Below, one piece after another: positions 53,944 through 63,173 of a stretch of DNA of 64,000 nt (positions are counted from its first letter, which is position 1; each line of letters opens with the position of its first letter). Origin of the DNA: Methanohalophilus profundi (GTDB lineage: Archaea; Halobacteriota; Methanosarcinia; Methanosarcinales; Methanosarcinaceae); NCBI RefSeq assembly GCF_004137855.1, contig NZ_QBKB01000002.1, forward strand, positions 378,670 to 442,669, written 5' to 3'. The notes below the pieces were generated by a model, which saw only the letters and a list, made by a program, of their open reading frames with translations, did no database searches and was not told the DNA's origin. The position numbers and the translations under genes are program-made.

Positions 53944-55079
53944 AAGGCAATTCCCAATCCTTTCAAGAGCTTCTCTTATCCTTTCCTGTGAAATGGCGTA
54001 TGAAAGCCTCACGAAATTGTTACCACTAGGGCCAAAAGCTGAACCGGGGGTCGCAGCAACGTGAGCATCTGAAAGCAATTTCTCAGCGATTTCTTCACCA
54101 TTGCCGTACTCGCTTACATCCGCAAATGCATAGAATGCACCTTTCGGACGGCTGCAATGTATACCTATATCATTCAACCCATCTACAAGGATATCGCGAC
54201 GTGCCTGAATTCAGCCACCATGTCCTCAACAGGTTGCTGGTCGCCTTCCAGTGCCTCAATGGCACCATATTGAGCAAACGTTGTAGCACTGCTGACAGAA
54301 TGTGACTGGATTTTCTGGAAATCATGGAGGAAAGTTTCATTGGCAGCGACATAACCTAACCTCCAACCTGTCATCGCATAGGATTTGGAAAAGCCATTTA
54401 CAGTTATGGTACGATCATGCATCCCTTCCATAGCACCTATACTGTAGTGTTTTTCATCGTAAAGTATCTTCTCATAGATCTCATCAGAGAGAACCAGCAG
54501 ATTATGATCAATGGCAAGGTCGGCGATTTCCTTTAATTTGTCCTTGCCAAAAACACCACCTGTGGGATTGCAAGGGGAATTGACAACTATCAGACGCGTT
54601 TTATCTGTAATGTGATCTCCAATATCATAAGGAAGAAAAACATTTTCCGGGTCTGTAGGCACCCATTTGGGTTTTGCTCCTGCAAATTTGATGCATGGCT
54701 CATAGGAAACCCAGGCAGGATCGAACAGGATAGCCTCATCGCCATCATCAAGTACAGACATCATAACTTCGAAGATTGCCTGTTTGGCTCCCGGTGTAAC
54801 CATCACATTGGATGCATCAAAATCCAGATTGTTCTCTGTTTGTAGTTTTTTGGCTATAGCTTCTCGCAGTGGTTTGATACCCGGGGATGGAGAATAATGA
54901 GTTTCTCCGCTATAAAGCGCCTTGCATGCAGCATCACTGATATTCTTGGGCGTATCAAAATCAGGTTCACCCAGACTAAAGCTGATTACATCAATGCCAT
55001 CATGCTTGAGCTTATTTGCTATATTGGCTATACGGATTGTTGGGGATTCAGCCACTCGGGCCAATCTTGAAGATGCCAT
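53938..55079 (-). pseudogene. Aspartate aminotransferase-like class I aminotransferase, frameshifted
   Basis: A PLP-dependent aminotransferase of about 380 residues: GEPDFDTPKNI and THYSPSPGIKPLR, VVNSPCNPTGGVF with the substrate-binding Asn, LSDEIYEKILYD with the Asp/Tyr, and the PLP lysine in TVNGFSKSYAMTGWRLGY. The frame breaks after AEFRHVAISL; one extra A at 54204-54208 (TTCAAGGCA) yields EFKARRDILVDGLNDIGIH, then a normal C-terminus to 53938 (GNNFVRLSYA with the carboxylate-binding Arg). It is the upstream neighbour, on the same strand, of ribH. The defect may be a read error. Confidence 0.85.
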
Positions 55080-55099
55080 TAATAGCCCCTATGAATTAT

Positions 55100-55504
55100 T
55101 TAGAGACGTCTGATAAGTTTTACCGCAGCCTCTACAGCCCTCTTGGCATAATCGACCCTCTGGTGAGCCTCCATGCGACTCATACCGGGACCTGCAATGC
55201 CCAGAGTGACAGGCTTGTTGTATTCCAGAGAAAGGTCGGTAATCTTTCTTGAGGCATGCTGGACCACGATATCATCGTGACCTGTGGCACCTTCTATCAC
55301 CGAACCAATGGTTACAACTGCGTCAATGTCATCTTTTTCACAAAGTTTCTTGATTGCAAGCGGCATATCGTAAACACCGGGCACAAGAATGGTATCTGTC
55401 ACTTCCGCGCCCAGGAATTTTGCATGCTCTATACCAAGCAATTCCATCTGGTAGGTAAGATCCCTGTTAAATTCCGCTACCACAAATCCCAGTCTGATTG
55501 TCAT
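55100..55504 (-). CDS. ribH: 6,7-dimethyl-8-ribityllumazine synthase
   Basis: A 134-residue lumazine synthase, condensing 5-amino-6-ribitylaminouracil with dihydroxybutanone phosphate, the penultimate step of riboflavin synthesis. Features: [15 protein letters not shown], the [14 protein letters not shown] loop (residues near 45-58), [18 protein letters not shown] with the catalytic-region His, and [32 protein letters not shown] 55504 has GGAGAA upstream and gives the family start; TTG 55519 is longer. It is followed 64 bp upstream of its own start by ribC on the same strand. Confidence 0.93.
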   Translation of the reverse strand: MTIRLGFVVAEFNRDLTYQMELLGIEHAKFLGAEVTDTILVPGVYDMPLAIKKLCEKDDIDAVVTIGSVIEGATGHDDIVVQHASRKITDLSLEYNKPVTLGIAGPGMSRMEAHQRVDYAKRAVEAAVKLIRRL

Positions 55505-55567
55505 TATATTGTTCTCCAATGCAGATTTTGCTTCCTAATCATACTTATAAATTATAAAATCAAACTT

Positions 55568-56038
<471 letters not shown>

Positions 56039-57186
56039 TCATTTACACAATACTTCAATTGCAGCTTCTGTTGCAGGACCCAGTTCTGAAACCACTCCCC
56101 TTTCCTTGAATACTACCTCAATCTGCTGGAGAGTACTGAGAATATCCCTGTAACTTACATTGGCCATACTTCCAATACGGAAAATCTTGCCCTTAAGGTG
56201 GGCCTGTCCGCCTGCAATTGTAATTCCTGCTTTCATCATTTCCTTCTTAAGGGTTTCACTGTCCATACCCTCCGGGGACTTCATTGCAGAGACAGTGTTG
56301 GAATACGCACTGCATTCATTGAGCTGCGGGAACATTTCGATACCCATGGCCTCCATTGCTGCACGCACAGCGGCCGCACCGGTACAGTGTCTTTTTATTC
56401 TGGCATCCATTCCTTCTTCTTCAATTATATGGAGGGATTCCTGCAGGGCATAGAAAAGAGGGATCGCAGGTGTGTAAGGAGTTTGTGTTTTTTCCTTGTC
56501 AGCACTTTTTTTTTGCAGGCTTTGAGATCAAGATAATAGGGAAGGTTTTCTTTTTCCATTGCGTCAAATGCAGCTTCATTTACAGAAAGCATGGAAAGGC
56601 CTGGTGGTGCACCAATACATTTCTGGGAACCAACCACTGCTACATCAACTCCCCAATCATCTACAAATACATTATCTCCACCCAGTGAAGTCACACCGTC
56701 CATTATAAAAAGGGACCCATATTTCTTTGCCAGTTTGCCGACCTGTTCTGCAGGATTCAGTATACCTGTGGAGGTTTCGTTATGAACCATGGTTACGGCC
56801 TTTGCTCCTTCCTGAAGTTGTGCTTCAAGCAAATCCAGATCCACTGAATTACCCCATTCAAATTCCATGGGAACGACAGAACCGTATCTGGATGCAAGAT
56901 CTTTGAAACGCTCCCCGAATTTACCATTCTCAATGGAGATTATCCTGTCATCTTTGTCTGCGATACAACCTACAGCAGCTTCCATAGAAGCAGTACCTGA
57001 ACCACTTAACACAAAAATGTCATTTTCTGTCTTGAAAACGTCAGCAAGAATTCGGCGACAGTCATCGTATATTTCAGAAAATTGTGCTCCACGATGATTG
57101 ATCATCGGCTTGGACATTGCCCTGAGAACCCTTGCGGGTACTGGCACCGGGCCCGGCATCATTAATAAATTATCTTCAAGATCCAT
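56039..57186 (-). pseudogene. Class V aminotransferase (alanine-glyoxylate / serine-pyruvate type), frameshifted
   Basis: A PLP-dependent class V aminotransferase of about 382 residues. The N-terminal half has MMPGPVPVPARVLRAMSKP, HNETSTGILNP and the PLP lysine in VVGSQKCIGAPPG. The frame breaks in a run of nine A (T9 at 56506-56514) after LDLKACKKK; ten A give KKSADKEKTQTPYTPAIPLF and continue to EEEGMDARIKRHCTGAAAVR and a normal end at 56039. The substrate may be alanine/glyoxylate, serine or a phosphonate; methanogen members have been linked to several pathways. It is first in the riboflavin gene run. Confidence 0.85.
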
Positions 57187-57274
57187 AGACTTTCCTCTAA
57201 TAGCTTTTTTAACTAATCCACACCTAATGTAGCGCTAATATTTAACTGTAGTTAAACAGTCAGAATTAACAAAA

Positions 57275-57832
57275 TCACCCATGTAGCAACTTTATTATGT
57301 CGTGCTTGGTGATAAATCCGATAGCAACTCCCTTTTCAAGCACCAGAACTGCAGGATAGCGCTCCAGCAGTGTAGATACAATACCAATATCAGCCTCTGG
57401 TGAAACTGCCGGAAAAGATTCACCCATCATATCCTCTACTTTCATTTTGGATATCATGGCGGTTTTATTCTCAGCCATTGACTTGACAAAAGTGTCCTCT
57501 GAAATACTGCCTACAGGCACACCATTATCAATCACAGGAACCTGAGAATAACCATGCTCCTGCATGATACTGACTGCATGGTCCACCGACTCATCGGAAG
57601 ATACAAAAACCACAAGGGTATGCATGATGTTCCTGACACATATCTTTTCTTTTTCAGATTGGTCAAAAGCATCAAATATTTTTCTCAAGGTAGATAACCT
57701 CGGATCAACATCACCCGCCTCTATTCTTGCTATAAGGGGCTGGCTGACACCGGCTCTTTTTGCCAAGCCGCTCTGTGTAAGTCCTAGCTCTATCCTTTGC
57801 TGCTTTATGGATTGGGCAGTTGGCAGTATCAT
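57275..57832 (-). CDS. XRE-type HTH regulator with paired CBS domains
   Basis: A 185-residue protein: an N-terminal XRE helix-turn-helix (QQRIELGLTQSGLAKRAGVSQ, then RIEAGDVDPRLSTLRKI; residues 9-47), followed by two CBS modules (VRNIMHTLVVFVSSDESVDHAV and VEDMMGESFPAVSPEADIGI). CBS pairs bind adenosyl nucleotides, so DNA binding is probably tuned by AMP/ATP. This HTH-CBS combination is common in archaea (COG3620-type). It ends 43 bp before the next gene; a strong ribosome site is not visible. The target genes are unknown. Confidence 0.88.
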   Translation of the reverse strand: MILPTAQSIKQQRIELGLTQSGLAKRAGVSQPLIARIEAGDVDPRLSTLRKIFDAFDQSEKEKICVRNIMHTLVVFVSSDESVDHAVSIMQEHGYSQVPVIDNGVPVGSISEDTFVKSMAENKTAMISKMKVEDMMGESFPAVSPEADIGIVSTLLERYPAVLVLEKGVAIGFITKHDIIKLLHG

Positions 57833-57879
57833 TTAGTACTATTGATGTGAATTTTATTATTTAAGCAATTGCTTATATA

Positions 57880-58836
57880 TTACATATAGAAAAAGAAAAG
57901 ACCTCCCACATATGCAATATAGGTGACTAAGACAACAGCTCCCTCCCAGCGTGCAAGTTTGCGACCCGTCAATCCAAAAAATACAATCATTCCCATTATT
58001 AACAACATTGCAGGAAAATCATAGTACAGGGATTGGTCCTGTATTGGAAGTTCACTGATAAGGGAAGAAGCACCCAATATAAGTGCTATATCCATCGTAT
58101 TTGCCCCCAGTATGTTACCAACAGTCAGGTCATGATGGCCTTTGAGGGTAGCTGAAATCGCAGTTATCAGTTCTGGAAGAGATGTCCCAAATGCTACAAG
58201 GGTCAATCCGATTATCATCTCGGGAACACCAAGCCACATAGCAATGTCAGTACCGGAATCAATAAGAATACGACTGCCACCCACCACAAGAGCAGCACCA
58301 AGAACAAAAAAGGCCACATCTTTTGAAATAGAATCGGATACTTCGCCAAGTTCTTCATTTACTTCTTCTTCATTTGTCCCAAAAAGCAACGATTGACGTC
58401 TGTAATTGTAATAGAGAAAAGCAACAAAAACTACCAGTAAAAGTATACCATCAACAGGTGTGAGCATGCCGTCAATGGATATTACAATCAGCAGCAAAGC
58501 CGATACAATCATAAATGCACCCCTTTTCAAAAAAGAGGAATCCTCTACAGGAATCGAGCGTACGACTATTACGCCTCCAAGGATCAGGCCGGCGTTGCAT
58601 ATAGCAGAGCCCACAGCGTTACCAACTGTCAGACCTGTGTGGCCCAGATAGGCAGCATATACAGAAACTGTAAATTCCGGTGCAGTCGTTGCGAAACTTA
58701 CAATAGTCGCTCCTATAATCATTTTAGGAATGCCACTTTTTTGGGATATTGAGACTGCAGACTCGGTAAACCAATCAGCACCTTTTGTAATAAGGATAAG
58801 GCCTACTATAAAAAGTGGTAAAGTATATTGCTGCAT
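57880..58836 (-). CDS. CaCA-family sodium/calcium exchanger (YrbG-like)
   Basis: A 318-residue membrane protein with ten helices and the twofold repeat of the calcium/cation antiporter family. The first alpha repeat is IGATIVSFATTAPEFTVSVY and GNAVGSAICNAGLI; the second is IGLTLVAFGTSLPELITAIS and GNILGANTMDIALI, with the essential acidic residues in the PE motifs. It exchanges Na+ for Ca2+ (or H+), maintaining ion balance in a salt-living methanogen. An acidic cytoplasmic loop (NEEEVNEELGEVSD) separates the halves. The length is normal. Confidence 0.92.
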   Translation of the reverse strand: MQQYTLPLFIVGLILITKGADWFTESAVSISQKSGIPKMIIGATIVSFATTAPEFTVSVYAAYLGHTGLTVGNAVGSAICNAGLILGGVIVVRSIPVEDSSFLKRGAFMIVSALLLIVISIDGMLTPVDGILLLVVFVAFLYYNYRRQSLLFGTNEEEVNEELGEVSDSISKDVAFFVLGAALVVGGSRILIDSGTDIAMWLGVPEMIIGLTLVAFGTSLPELITAISATLKGHHDLTVGNILGANTMDIALILGASSLISELPIQDQSLYYDFPAMLLIMGMIVFFGLTGRKLARWEGAVVLVTYIAYVGGLFFFYM

Positions 58837-58895
58837 TTTTGGGATCAGCGCAATATGGTTAATAAAGAATATAAAACTTAACCGGTTAAAATTTT

Positions 58896-59333
58896 TCAGT
58901 CACCTGCAGTAATAACAAGTACGGGTCCTATATCAGCAGCAATCAACCATCTTGTGAGGCTTCCAAAGGGATCGCTACGCAATGATTCTGTCCCCATCAC
59001 AGTAAGATCAACCTTGCTTTTCTGTGCAATATTTATTATTTCACGACCCGGATTACTGCCTCCAACAACCCGGGTATGGATCTCTATGCCATGTATTTCA
59101 GCTTGCTTTCTGGCATACTCCAGATTGGCTTCTATACTTTTAATAACCAGGTCGGCAAGCTTTTCATGAAACTCGTCCGGGAATGATTTTAAGTTGCTTG
59201 GCCCTTCCACATAAATTACAATAATGCGCCCATTCTCCACAGATGCGATATGCAATGCGTTATCAATTACTTTTTTGGAAAGTTTCGTTTCATCAATTGG
59301 CACCAGAATGTTACGATAGGTTATGTCTTTCAT
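58896..59333 (-). CDS. Universal stress protein UspA family
   Basis: A 145-residue USP fold protein. ITYRNILVPIDETKLSKKVI opens the fold; the ATP-binding C-terminal motif GTESLRSDPFGSLTRWLI and the pattern VVGGSNPGREIINIAQKS with VDLTVMG fit the family, binding ATP-like nucleotides. ATG 59333 follows GGATGGTGG; the longer ATG 59363 would overlap the upstream gene by 14 bp. It is 16 bp downstream of the VIT-family gene on the same strand. The role is stress response, unspecified. Confidence 0.9.
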   Translation of the reverse strand: MKDITYRNILVPIDETKLSKKVIDNALHIASVENGRIIVIYVEGPSNLKSFPDEFHEKLADLVIKSIEANLEYARKQAEIHGIEIHTRVVGGSNPGREIINIAQKSKVDLTVMGTESLRSDPFGSLTRWLIAADIGPVLVITAGD

Positions 59334-59349
59334 TTTACCACCATCCATC

Positions 59350-59874
59350 TCATGTAAGTCCAAAAGCAGTTACAACAATTACAACAAGTATTCCAAGCCC
59401 AACCATTCTGACAGAATGTAGTATCAGGTTTTGCCGGGCTATTTTGCCGGAAAACATTCCAAGAACAGCCAAAACGATAATACTTAATCCAACTGAGACC
59501 TCCAGTGCATAATTTTCCAGAAATACAAACGGCAATATCGGCACAAGAGAACCAATCAGACTGGAACCACCATGAGCTAGAGTATCATACAATATTTTAT
59601 TGCGCGTTTCTTTTTCAAGACTTGTAGATTCAAGATTGCGCAAGAGAGGTTTTTCAAGATCAGCAAGATGGCCATACTCTACCGCACTTTCTGCAAGGTA
59701 AGACCCAAGTCCATTGGTCATTGCAAGAGCAATCGCACCCCCTAGAGCAGCATTTGTTATGAGATCAGGGTTAGAAGAGACATTCGAAGCACCAATGACA
59801 ACACCAAGTACTGCCAGTATTCCATCAATACTGCCAAGGATAATATATCTACTTTGATCGGATTTTGGTTTCAT
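59350..59874 (-). CDS. VIT1/CCC1-family membrane protein
   Basis: A 174-residue membrane protein with four to five helices of the VIT family (vacuolar iron transporter-like, TIGR00267-type short archaeal members). ILGSIDGILAVLGVVIGASN is the first helix with the diagnostic DG; GAIALAMTNGLGSYLAESAVEYG continues helix 2 with its acidic cytoplasmic linker (KPLLRNLESTSLEKETR). Short forms like this lack part of the eukaryotic metal-binding domain. A Fe(II)/Mn(II) export role is plausible but unproven. It overlaps in transcription with the stress-protein gene. Confidence 0.82.
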   Translation of the reverse strand: MKPKSDQSRYIILGSIDGILAVLGVVIGASNVSSNPDLITNAALGGAIALAMTNGLGSYLAESAVEYGHLADLEKPLLRNLESTSLEKETRNKILYDTLAHGGSSLIGSLVPILPFVFLENYALEVSVGLSIIVLAVLGMFSGKIARQNLILHSVRMVGLGILVVIVVTAFGLT

Positions 59875-59969
59875 TTAAGACACTCAACAGTTTATGAGCA
59901 CGTATCAAGACATAGATATATGACTACAAAAAATATAACAATTTTGCATACAGGGTTCGATTTATTCTT

Positions 59970-60392
59970 TCATCCTGACAAAGCGCAAGAATCAGAAAAA
60001 TCCAAAGCCTCAAAAGAGGATTTATTTCCAGACAAAGCCTCTTCTATCATATTACGCAGCTGTGAGTCATCAAAGGGTTTCATTATAGTTCCCACTGGTT
60101 TCAGTTCATCGACGCGCTGCAAAATGGCCTTGTCAGAAATACCGGTCAGGAAAATAAATTGAGTAGCCAATTTCTGTTTGATTACTTTGGCAGCTTCAAT
60201 TCCGTCCATATTGCCTTTAAGAACAATATCCATCAATATTAAATCCGGTTTCAAATGTGATGCCATATTAATAGCCGTTTGTCCGTCTGCCACAATTCCA
60301 CAAACAACATAACCCATATTTTCCAGTTTGAGTTTTATGCCCATTGCAACGATCATTTCGTCCTCAACTACCAATATACCCCCGGATTCCAT
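59970..60392 (-). CDS. Receiver-only response regulator (paralogue of 15548)
   Basis: A 140-residue CheY-like receiver domain without output domain. VVEDE is the acidic pocket, the phosphoacceptor is Asp55 in ILMDIVLKG, with FLTGISDKA and the conserved Lys in IMKPFDDSQL. It is closely similar to the receiver at 15548-16006 (both have MGxKLKLENxGY and GIxxDGQTAI). It is transcribed toward the VIT-family gene and away from the superoxide reductase. No kinase is present in the window; the two receivers may act in one phosphorelay. Confidence 0.85.
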   Translation of the reverse strand: MESGGILVVEDEMIVAMGIKLKLENMGYVVCGIVADGQTAINMASHLKPDLILMDIVLKGNMDGIEAAKVIKQKLATQFIFLTGISDKAILQRVDELKPVGTIMKPFDDSQLRNMIEEALSGNKSSFEALDFSDSCALSG

Positions 60393-60483
60393 GATTACTT
60401 CCTCTGTTTGCTAATTAATTTAAAAAAAGTACAAAGTGAATTTTTAGATAAGCATTTGTTTTTGTTGTAATAAAATAAAAAAT

Positions 60484-60502
60484 GTACCGGCAAAACCGGT
60501 AC
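60484..60502 (-). terminator. Terminator hairpin after the superoxide reductase
   Basis: GTACCGG (60484-60490) and CCGGTAC (60496-60502) form a perfect 7-bp stem with a 5-nt loop; the minus strand continues ATTTTTTATTTTATT. It lies 22 bp past the stop of the superoxide reductase. Confidence 0.75.
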
Positions 60503-60523
60503 CCCAATTTCACATATAGATAA

Positions 60524-60994
60524 TCAAGCTTTCCAGCTACATTTTTTGCCTGGCCTTTCTTTTGAGGACATAACTTCCACTTCCATGGAAGATTCCCAGA
60601 GGCCATGGACATTACAACTTTCAATTGCTTTAAAATCTGTAATCACAGAAGTTAAACCACAATCTCCACAAACATTTACACCCCGGATGTGACATACTTC
60701 AAATTCGGTGGCACCAATTAACTCCTCATGGGGAGTTACTTTAAAAGTTGCTTCTGCTTTTTCTGCAGATGGCCCCAGATCCACCCTGCCTATCTTCTGA
60801 TCTGCAAGATAGATGTCTATCCATTCGCTGTAGTGGCCTTCTTCCATTACATGTGGTTCAATCCCAACAGAAACCTTGACCTCATAGGTACCTCCTGCTG
60901 TCATCATTGAAGGTCCTTCAATTACCGGTATATGTTTCTTTTCAGTCTCTGTTGGATTATCCTTGTCTTTTAAACGGTTGATATTATCAGTCAT
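60524..60994 (-). CDS. Superoxide reductase, methanoferrodoxin type
   Basis: A 156-residue class II-type superoxide reductase, reducing superoxide to hydrogen peroxide at a mononuclear Fe(His)4Cys site. The ligands are visible: His21 (KKHIPVIE), His48 and His54 (EPHVMEEGHYSEWIDIYL), Cys127 and His130 (ESCNVHGLW). Four extra cysteines (101, 109, 112 and 152), with the CGDC motif, could hold a [4Fe-4S] cluster as in methanoferrodoxin of Methanosarcina. The start ATG 60994 is preceded by GGGTAGGTGATACG. It sits between a receiver gene and the methylamine permease operon; protection from oxygen is the likely task. Confidence 0.8.
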   Translation of the reverse strand: MTDNINRLKDKDNPTETEKKHIPVIEGPSMMTAGGTYEVKVSVGIEPHVMEEGHYSEWIDIYLADQKIGRVDLGPSAEKAEATFKVTPHEELIGATEFEVCHIRGVNVCGDCGLTSVITDFKAIESCNVHGLWESSMEVEVMSSKERPGKKCSWKA

Positions 60995-61022
60995 CGTATC
61001 ACCTACCCATTAATTAAAAAAT

Positions 61023-61047
61023 AAGTTGCCAGCAATGCTGACAACTT
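61023..61047 (-). terminator. Terminator of the methylamine permease operon
   Basis: AAGTTGCCAGCA (61023-61034) pairs with TGCTGACAACTT (61036-61047) with one mismatch; the minus strand continues TATTTTTTAATT. It overlaps the last gene's stop codon. Confidence 0.75.
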
Positions 61048-61298
61048 CAGAACCTGTAATTCTTAACCGAGTGGAAAAGCACCACTCCAAAGAACACCAG
61101 AATTACAGCAACCAGGCTGAAATAAGACACCGGGTCCCAGATAAATTTCATGCCTCCTGACTCCCCCCAGCCTACAAGGACGGTACCTTGCAGGACAACA
61201 GGCAGTACAACACAGATACCTGCCACTATAAAAATAAACAAGATGTCAAATATCTGCATGAATACGCTTCTTTCCTTTCCCCTGCTAGTAACTGCCAT
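61047..61298 (-). CDS. Two-helix membrane protein, last gene of the methylamine permease operon
   Basis: An 83-residue protein with two hydrophobic helices (FDILFIFIVAGICVVLPVVL and PVSYFSLVAVILVFFGVVLF) separated by a polar loop (GWGESGGMKFIWD). The N-terminus is basic. GAGGAGGAT precedes its ATG, an ideal ribosome site. It follows a 98-residue two-helix protein by 12 bp and the permease by one gene, then a terminator. It is probably a small subunit or assembly factor of the transporter. No family recognised. Confidence 0.75.
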   Translation of the reverse strand: MAVTSRGKERSVFMQIFDILFIFIVAGICVVLPVVLQGTVLVGWGESGGMKFIWDPVSYFSLVAVILVFFGVVLFHSVKNYRF

Positions 61299-61310
61299 AC
61301 TTAATCCTCC

Positions 61311-61604
61311 TCAGTCATAATACCTGAATGTATACATATGCTCCTTTATAGAACTATACACTCTTAGACATGCAGCGGTTCCTATACCCAATACCAACAG
61401 CAAGAATAGCACATAAACCGGGAATATACTCGAAAGTTCAGGCGTGCTGTCCCATACCGTGGTAATTATAGTATAGAAGATGAATGACTCTGAGAAGAAC
61501 AAAATACCCATCAAAGCCACCACAACAAGACCGTCCTGCCTCAGTTTGCTCATATATCTTACAGTATCAACATTTTCTTCTGTTGTTTTATCTTCCAAGA
61601 TCAT
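61311..61604 (-). CDS. Two-helix membrane protein in the methylamine permease operon
   Basis: A protein of 95-98 residues with a charged N-terminus (EDKTTEENVDTVRYMSK) and two helices (GLVVVALMGILFFSESFIFY and VYVLFLLLVLGIGTAACLRV). AAGGAGGTG lies directly upstream. ATG 61604 is the usual reading, but the spacing favours the TTG at 61598 (LEDKTTEEN). It begins 7 bp past the permease stop, so it is tightly coupled to it. Function unknown; an accessory transporter subunit is inferred. Confidence 0.75.
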   Translation of the reverse strand: MILEDKTTEENVDTVRYMSKLRQDGLVVVALMGILFFSESFIFYTIITTVWDSTPELSSIFPVYVLFLLLVLGIGTAACLRVYSSIKEHMYTFRYYD

Positions 61605-61611
61605 CACCTCC

Positions 61612-62997
61612 TTATGTCCTCACAGGGTCGGGCCAGCCCATCTCTTCGCCCCAATCGTGGCTAACTTCTAAACTCCGATATCTCCGGTTGAAATAGAAAT
61701 ATGCAATCGCATAGAACAACAGGCCAAATATCAGATTATATCTGTATCCCCATTGCAGGGTCGACATTATCACAAGCGCCAGGAATATTGTGAAGTATGC
61801 AAGCCAAGGTTGCAACGGACCAACGAATGGACGCACTTTGTTGCTGTGTTGTGGGAACATCTTCCTGAAACGAATCAGGGAGAATGGAATCATAACATAA
61901 CACACAAGTCCGGACGTTATCGAGAATGTGATAACCTGATCCAGGAAACCACTGAATGCAAATGCAATCGCAATTGGCATAGTGAAAATAACAGCCCTGT
62001 AAGGAGTGTTATATTTTGGATGTACAGCAGAGAACCATGGGGTCAGGAATTGGTCCCTTGAAAGGGCATACCATGATCTTGAAGAGTCACAAATAGTACC
62101 GTTGGCACTTGCAAGGCATGTGAATAGAGTACCTATTGCAAGGAGTACTACAAGCAACTGTACACCACTGTTCGTGGCTGCCTCATAAAGTGGATAGACA
62201 GATACACCAAGCTGGTCTGTTGGTATAAGACCAGAACATACATACAGTGTCATACCGGCTGCAAGCAAAAGAGTGATCATCCCTGCCTGTTGACCCAGCG
62301 GCACTGCCCTGGAAGGATGTTTACATTCTTCAGCACTCATGGCTGCACCTTCTATACCCAGATAGAACCAGGGACCAAACTGCAATGCAGCGAAAATTCC
62401 TATAAAGCCATTTGGCATAGCACCGGATATTAAGTTACCCGGATTCCATACACCTGCAAAACCTGTAACACTCATGGCGAAGAATGCAAGAATCGCAATG
62501 AATGCAGTAAATGTCAGTGCGAAATTAAGATTAAGCGCTGCCACAATACCCCTGTAATTCATAAATGTCAAGAACGTGATCACTAAAAGCGTTACCGGGA
62601 ATACCTGTATCTCCGGGAAAATTGATTCTGCAATCCATGCCACAACAATGGCATCTGCGGCTTCCAGAGCGATGTATTCCATATAAACAGCAAGTCCTAC
62701 CAGTGCCGCTGCACCGGGACCTACAAATAATCTTGCCCAGTCATAAGGTCCTCCCGCAAGTTTGGTAGATGCACCTAGTTCACTTGCACACAGAGAAACC
62801 ATCAGATACATTGTACCGGCAACAAGTAATGCCAAAAGGGAACCCAATATACCACCTTTGGCAACCGTAAAGTTCCATCCCATAAATTCACCCACCAGCA
62901 CAATACCGACACCAAGTGCCCATACATGATAAGGTCTTAGTGTCTTGACAAGACTGGTAGATTCATCAAGAGGATCTTTAGTAATTTCATCTGTCAT
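61612..62997 (-). CDS. APC-family permease, probable methylamine transporter (MtmP-like)
   Basis: A 461-residue transporter with about 12 helices. It resembles ethanolamine-type APC permeases: LRPYHVWALGVGIVLVGEFMGWNFTVAKGG at the N-terminus (motif GEFMGWN), LAGGPYDWAR, GIEGAAMSAEECKHPSRAVP, and DSSRSWYALSRDQFLTPWF. Its place in the transcript after mtmB matches mtmP of Methanosarcina, so monomethylamine import is inferred. GGGGGAATATTGA precedes the ATG. Two small membrane proteins follow directly. It is different in detail from the two APC permeases at 11763 and 13208. Confidence 0.82.
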   Translation of the reverse strand: MTDEITKDPLDESTSLVKTLRPYHVWALGVGIVLVGEFMGWNFTVAKGGILGSLLALLVAGTMYLMVSLCASELGASTKLAGGPYDWARLFVGPGAAALVGLAVYMEYIALEAADAIVVAWIAESIFPEIQVFPVTLLVITFLTFMNYRGIVAALNLNFALTFTAFIAILAFFAMSVTGFAGVWNPGNLISGAMPNGFIGIFAALQFGPWFYLGIEGAAMSAEECKHPSRAVPLGQQAGMITLLLAAGMTLYVCSGLIPTDQLGVSVYPLYEAATNSGVQLLVVLLAIGTLFTCLASANGTICDSSRSWYALSRDQFLTPWFSAVHPKYNTPYRAVIFTMPIAIAFAFSGFLDQVITFSITSGLVCYVMIPFSLIRFRKMFPQHSNKVRPFVGPLQPWLAYFTIFLALVIMSTLQWGYRYNLIFGLLFYAIAYFYFNRRYRSLEVSHDWGEEMGWPDPVRT

Positions 62998-63011
62998 TCA
63001 ATATTCCCCCA

Positions 63012-63107
63012 TTATTTTTTCGTTACCTTCATTGCATCAAGCAACATCCAGCCGATCATGGTGAAACATACCAGGTAAATGACGCCGTTAATTATAGTCC
63101 AGGTCAT
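63012..63107 (-). CDS. 31-residue membrane peptide between mtmB and the permease
   Basis: Starts MTWTIINGVIYLVCFTMIGW and ends in a short basic tail (LLDAMKVTKK): one transmembrane helix with nearly no soluble part. GGAGGCATCC is ideally placed before its ATG. Stop to permease ATG is 14 bp. It resembles the small accessory proteins of methanogen transporters, such as the one before the SSS symporter at 50883. Function inferred. Confidence 0.7.
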   Translation of the reverse strand: MTWTIINGVIYLVCFTMIGWMLLDAMKVTKK

Positions 63108-63144
63108 TCGGATGCCTCCTATTTGTTTTTATATCTCTACGAAA

Positions 63145-63168
63145 AAAGAGCCATAAAAATGGCTCTTT
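63145..63168 (-). terminator. Hairpin with T tract between mtmB and the permease operon
   Basis: AAAGAGCCAT (63145-63154) and ATGGCTCTTT (63159-63168) form a perfect 10-bp stem with a 4-nt loop; the minus strand runs on in a short T tract (stem plus TTT). It probably ends most mtmB transcripts, with read-through giving lower permease expression. Confidence 0.8.
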
Positions 63169-63173
63169 CACAC

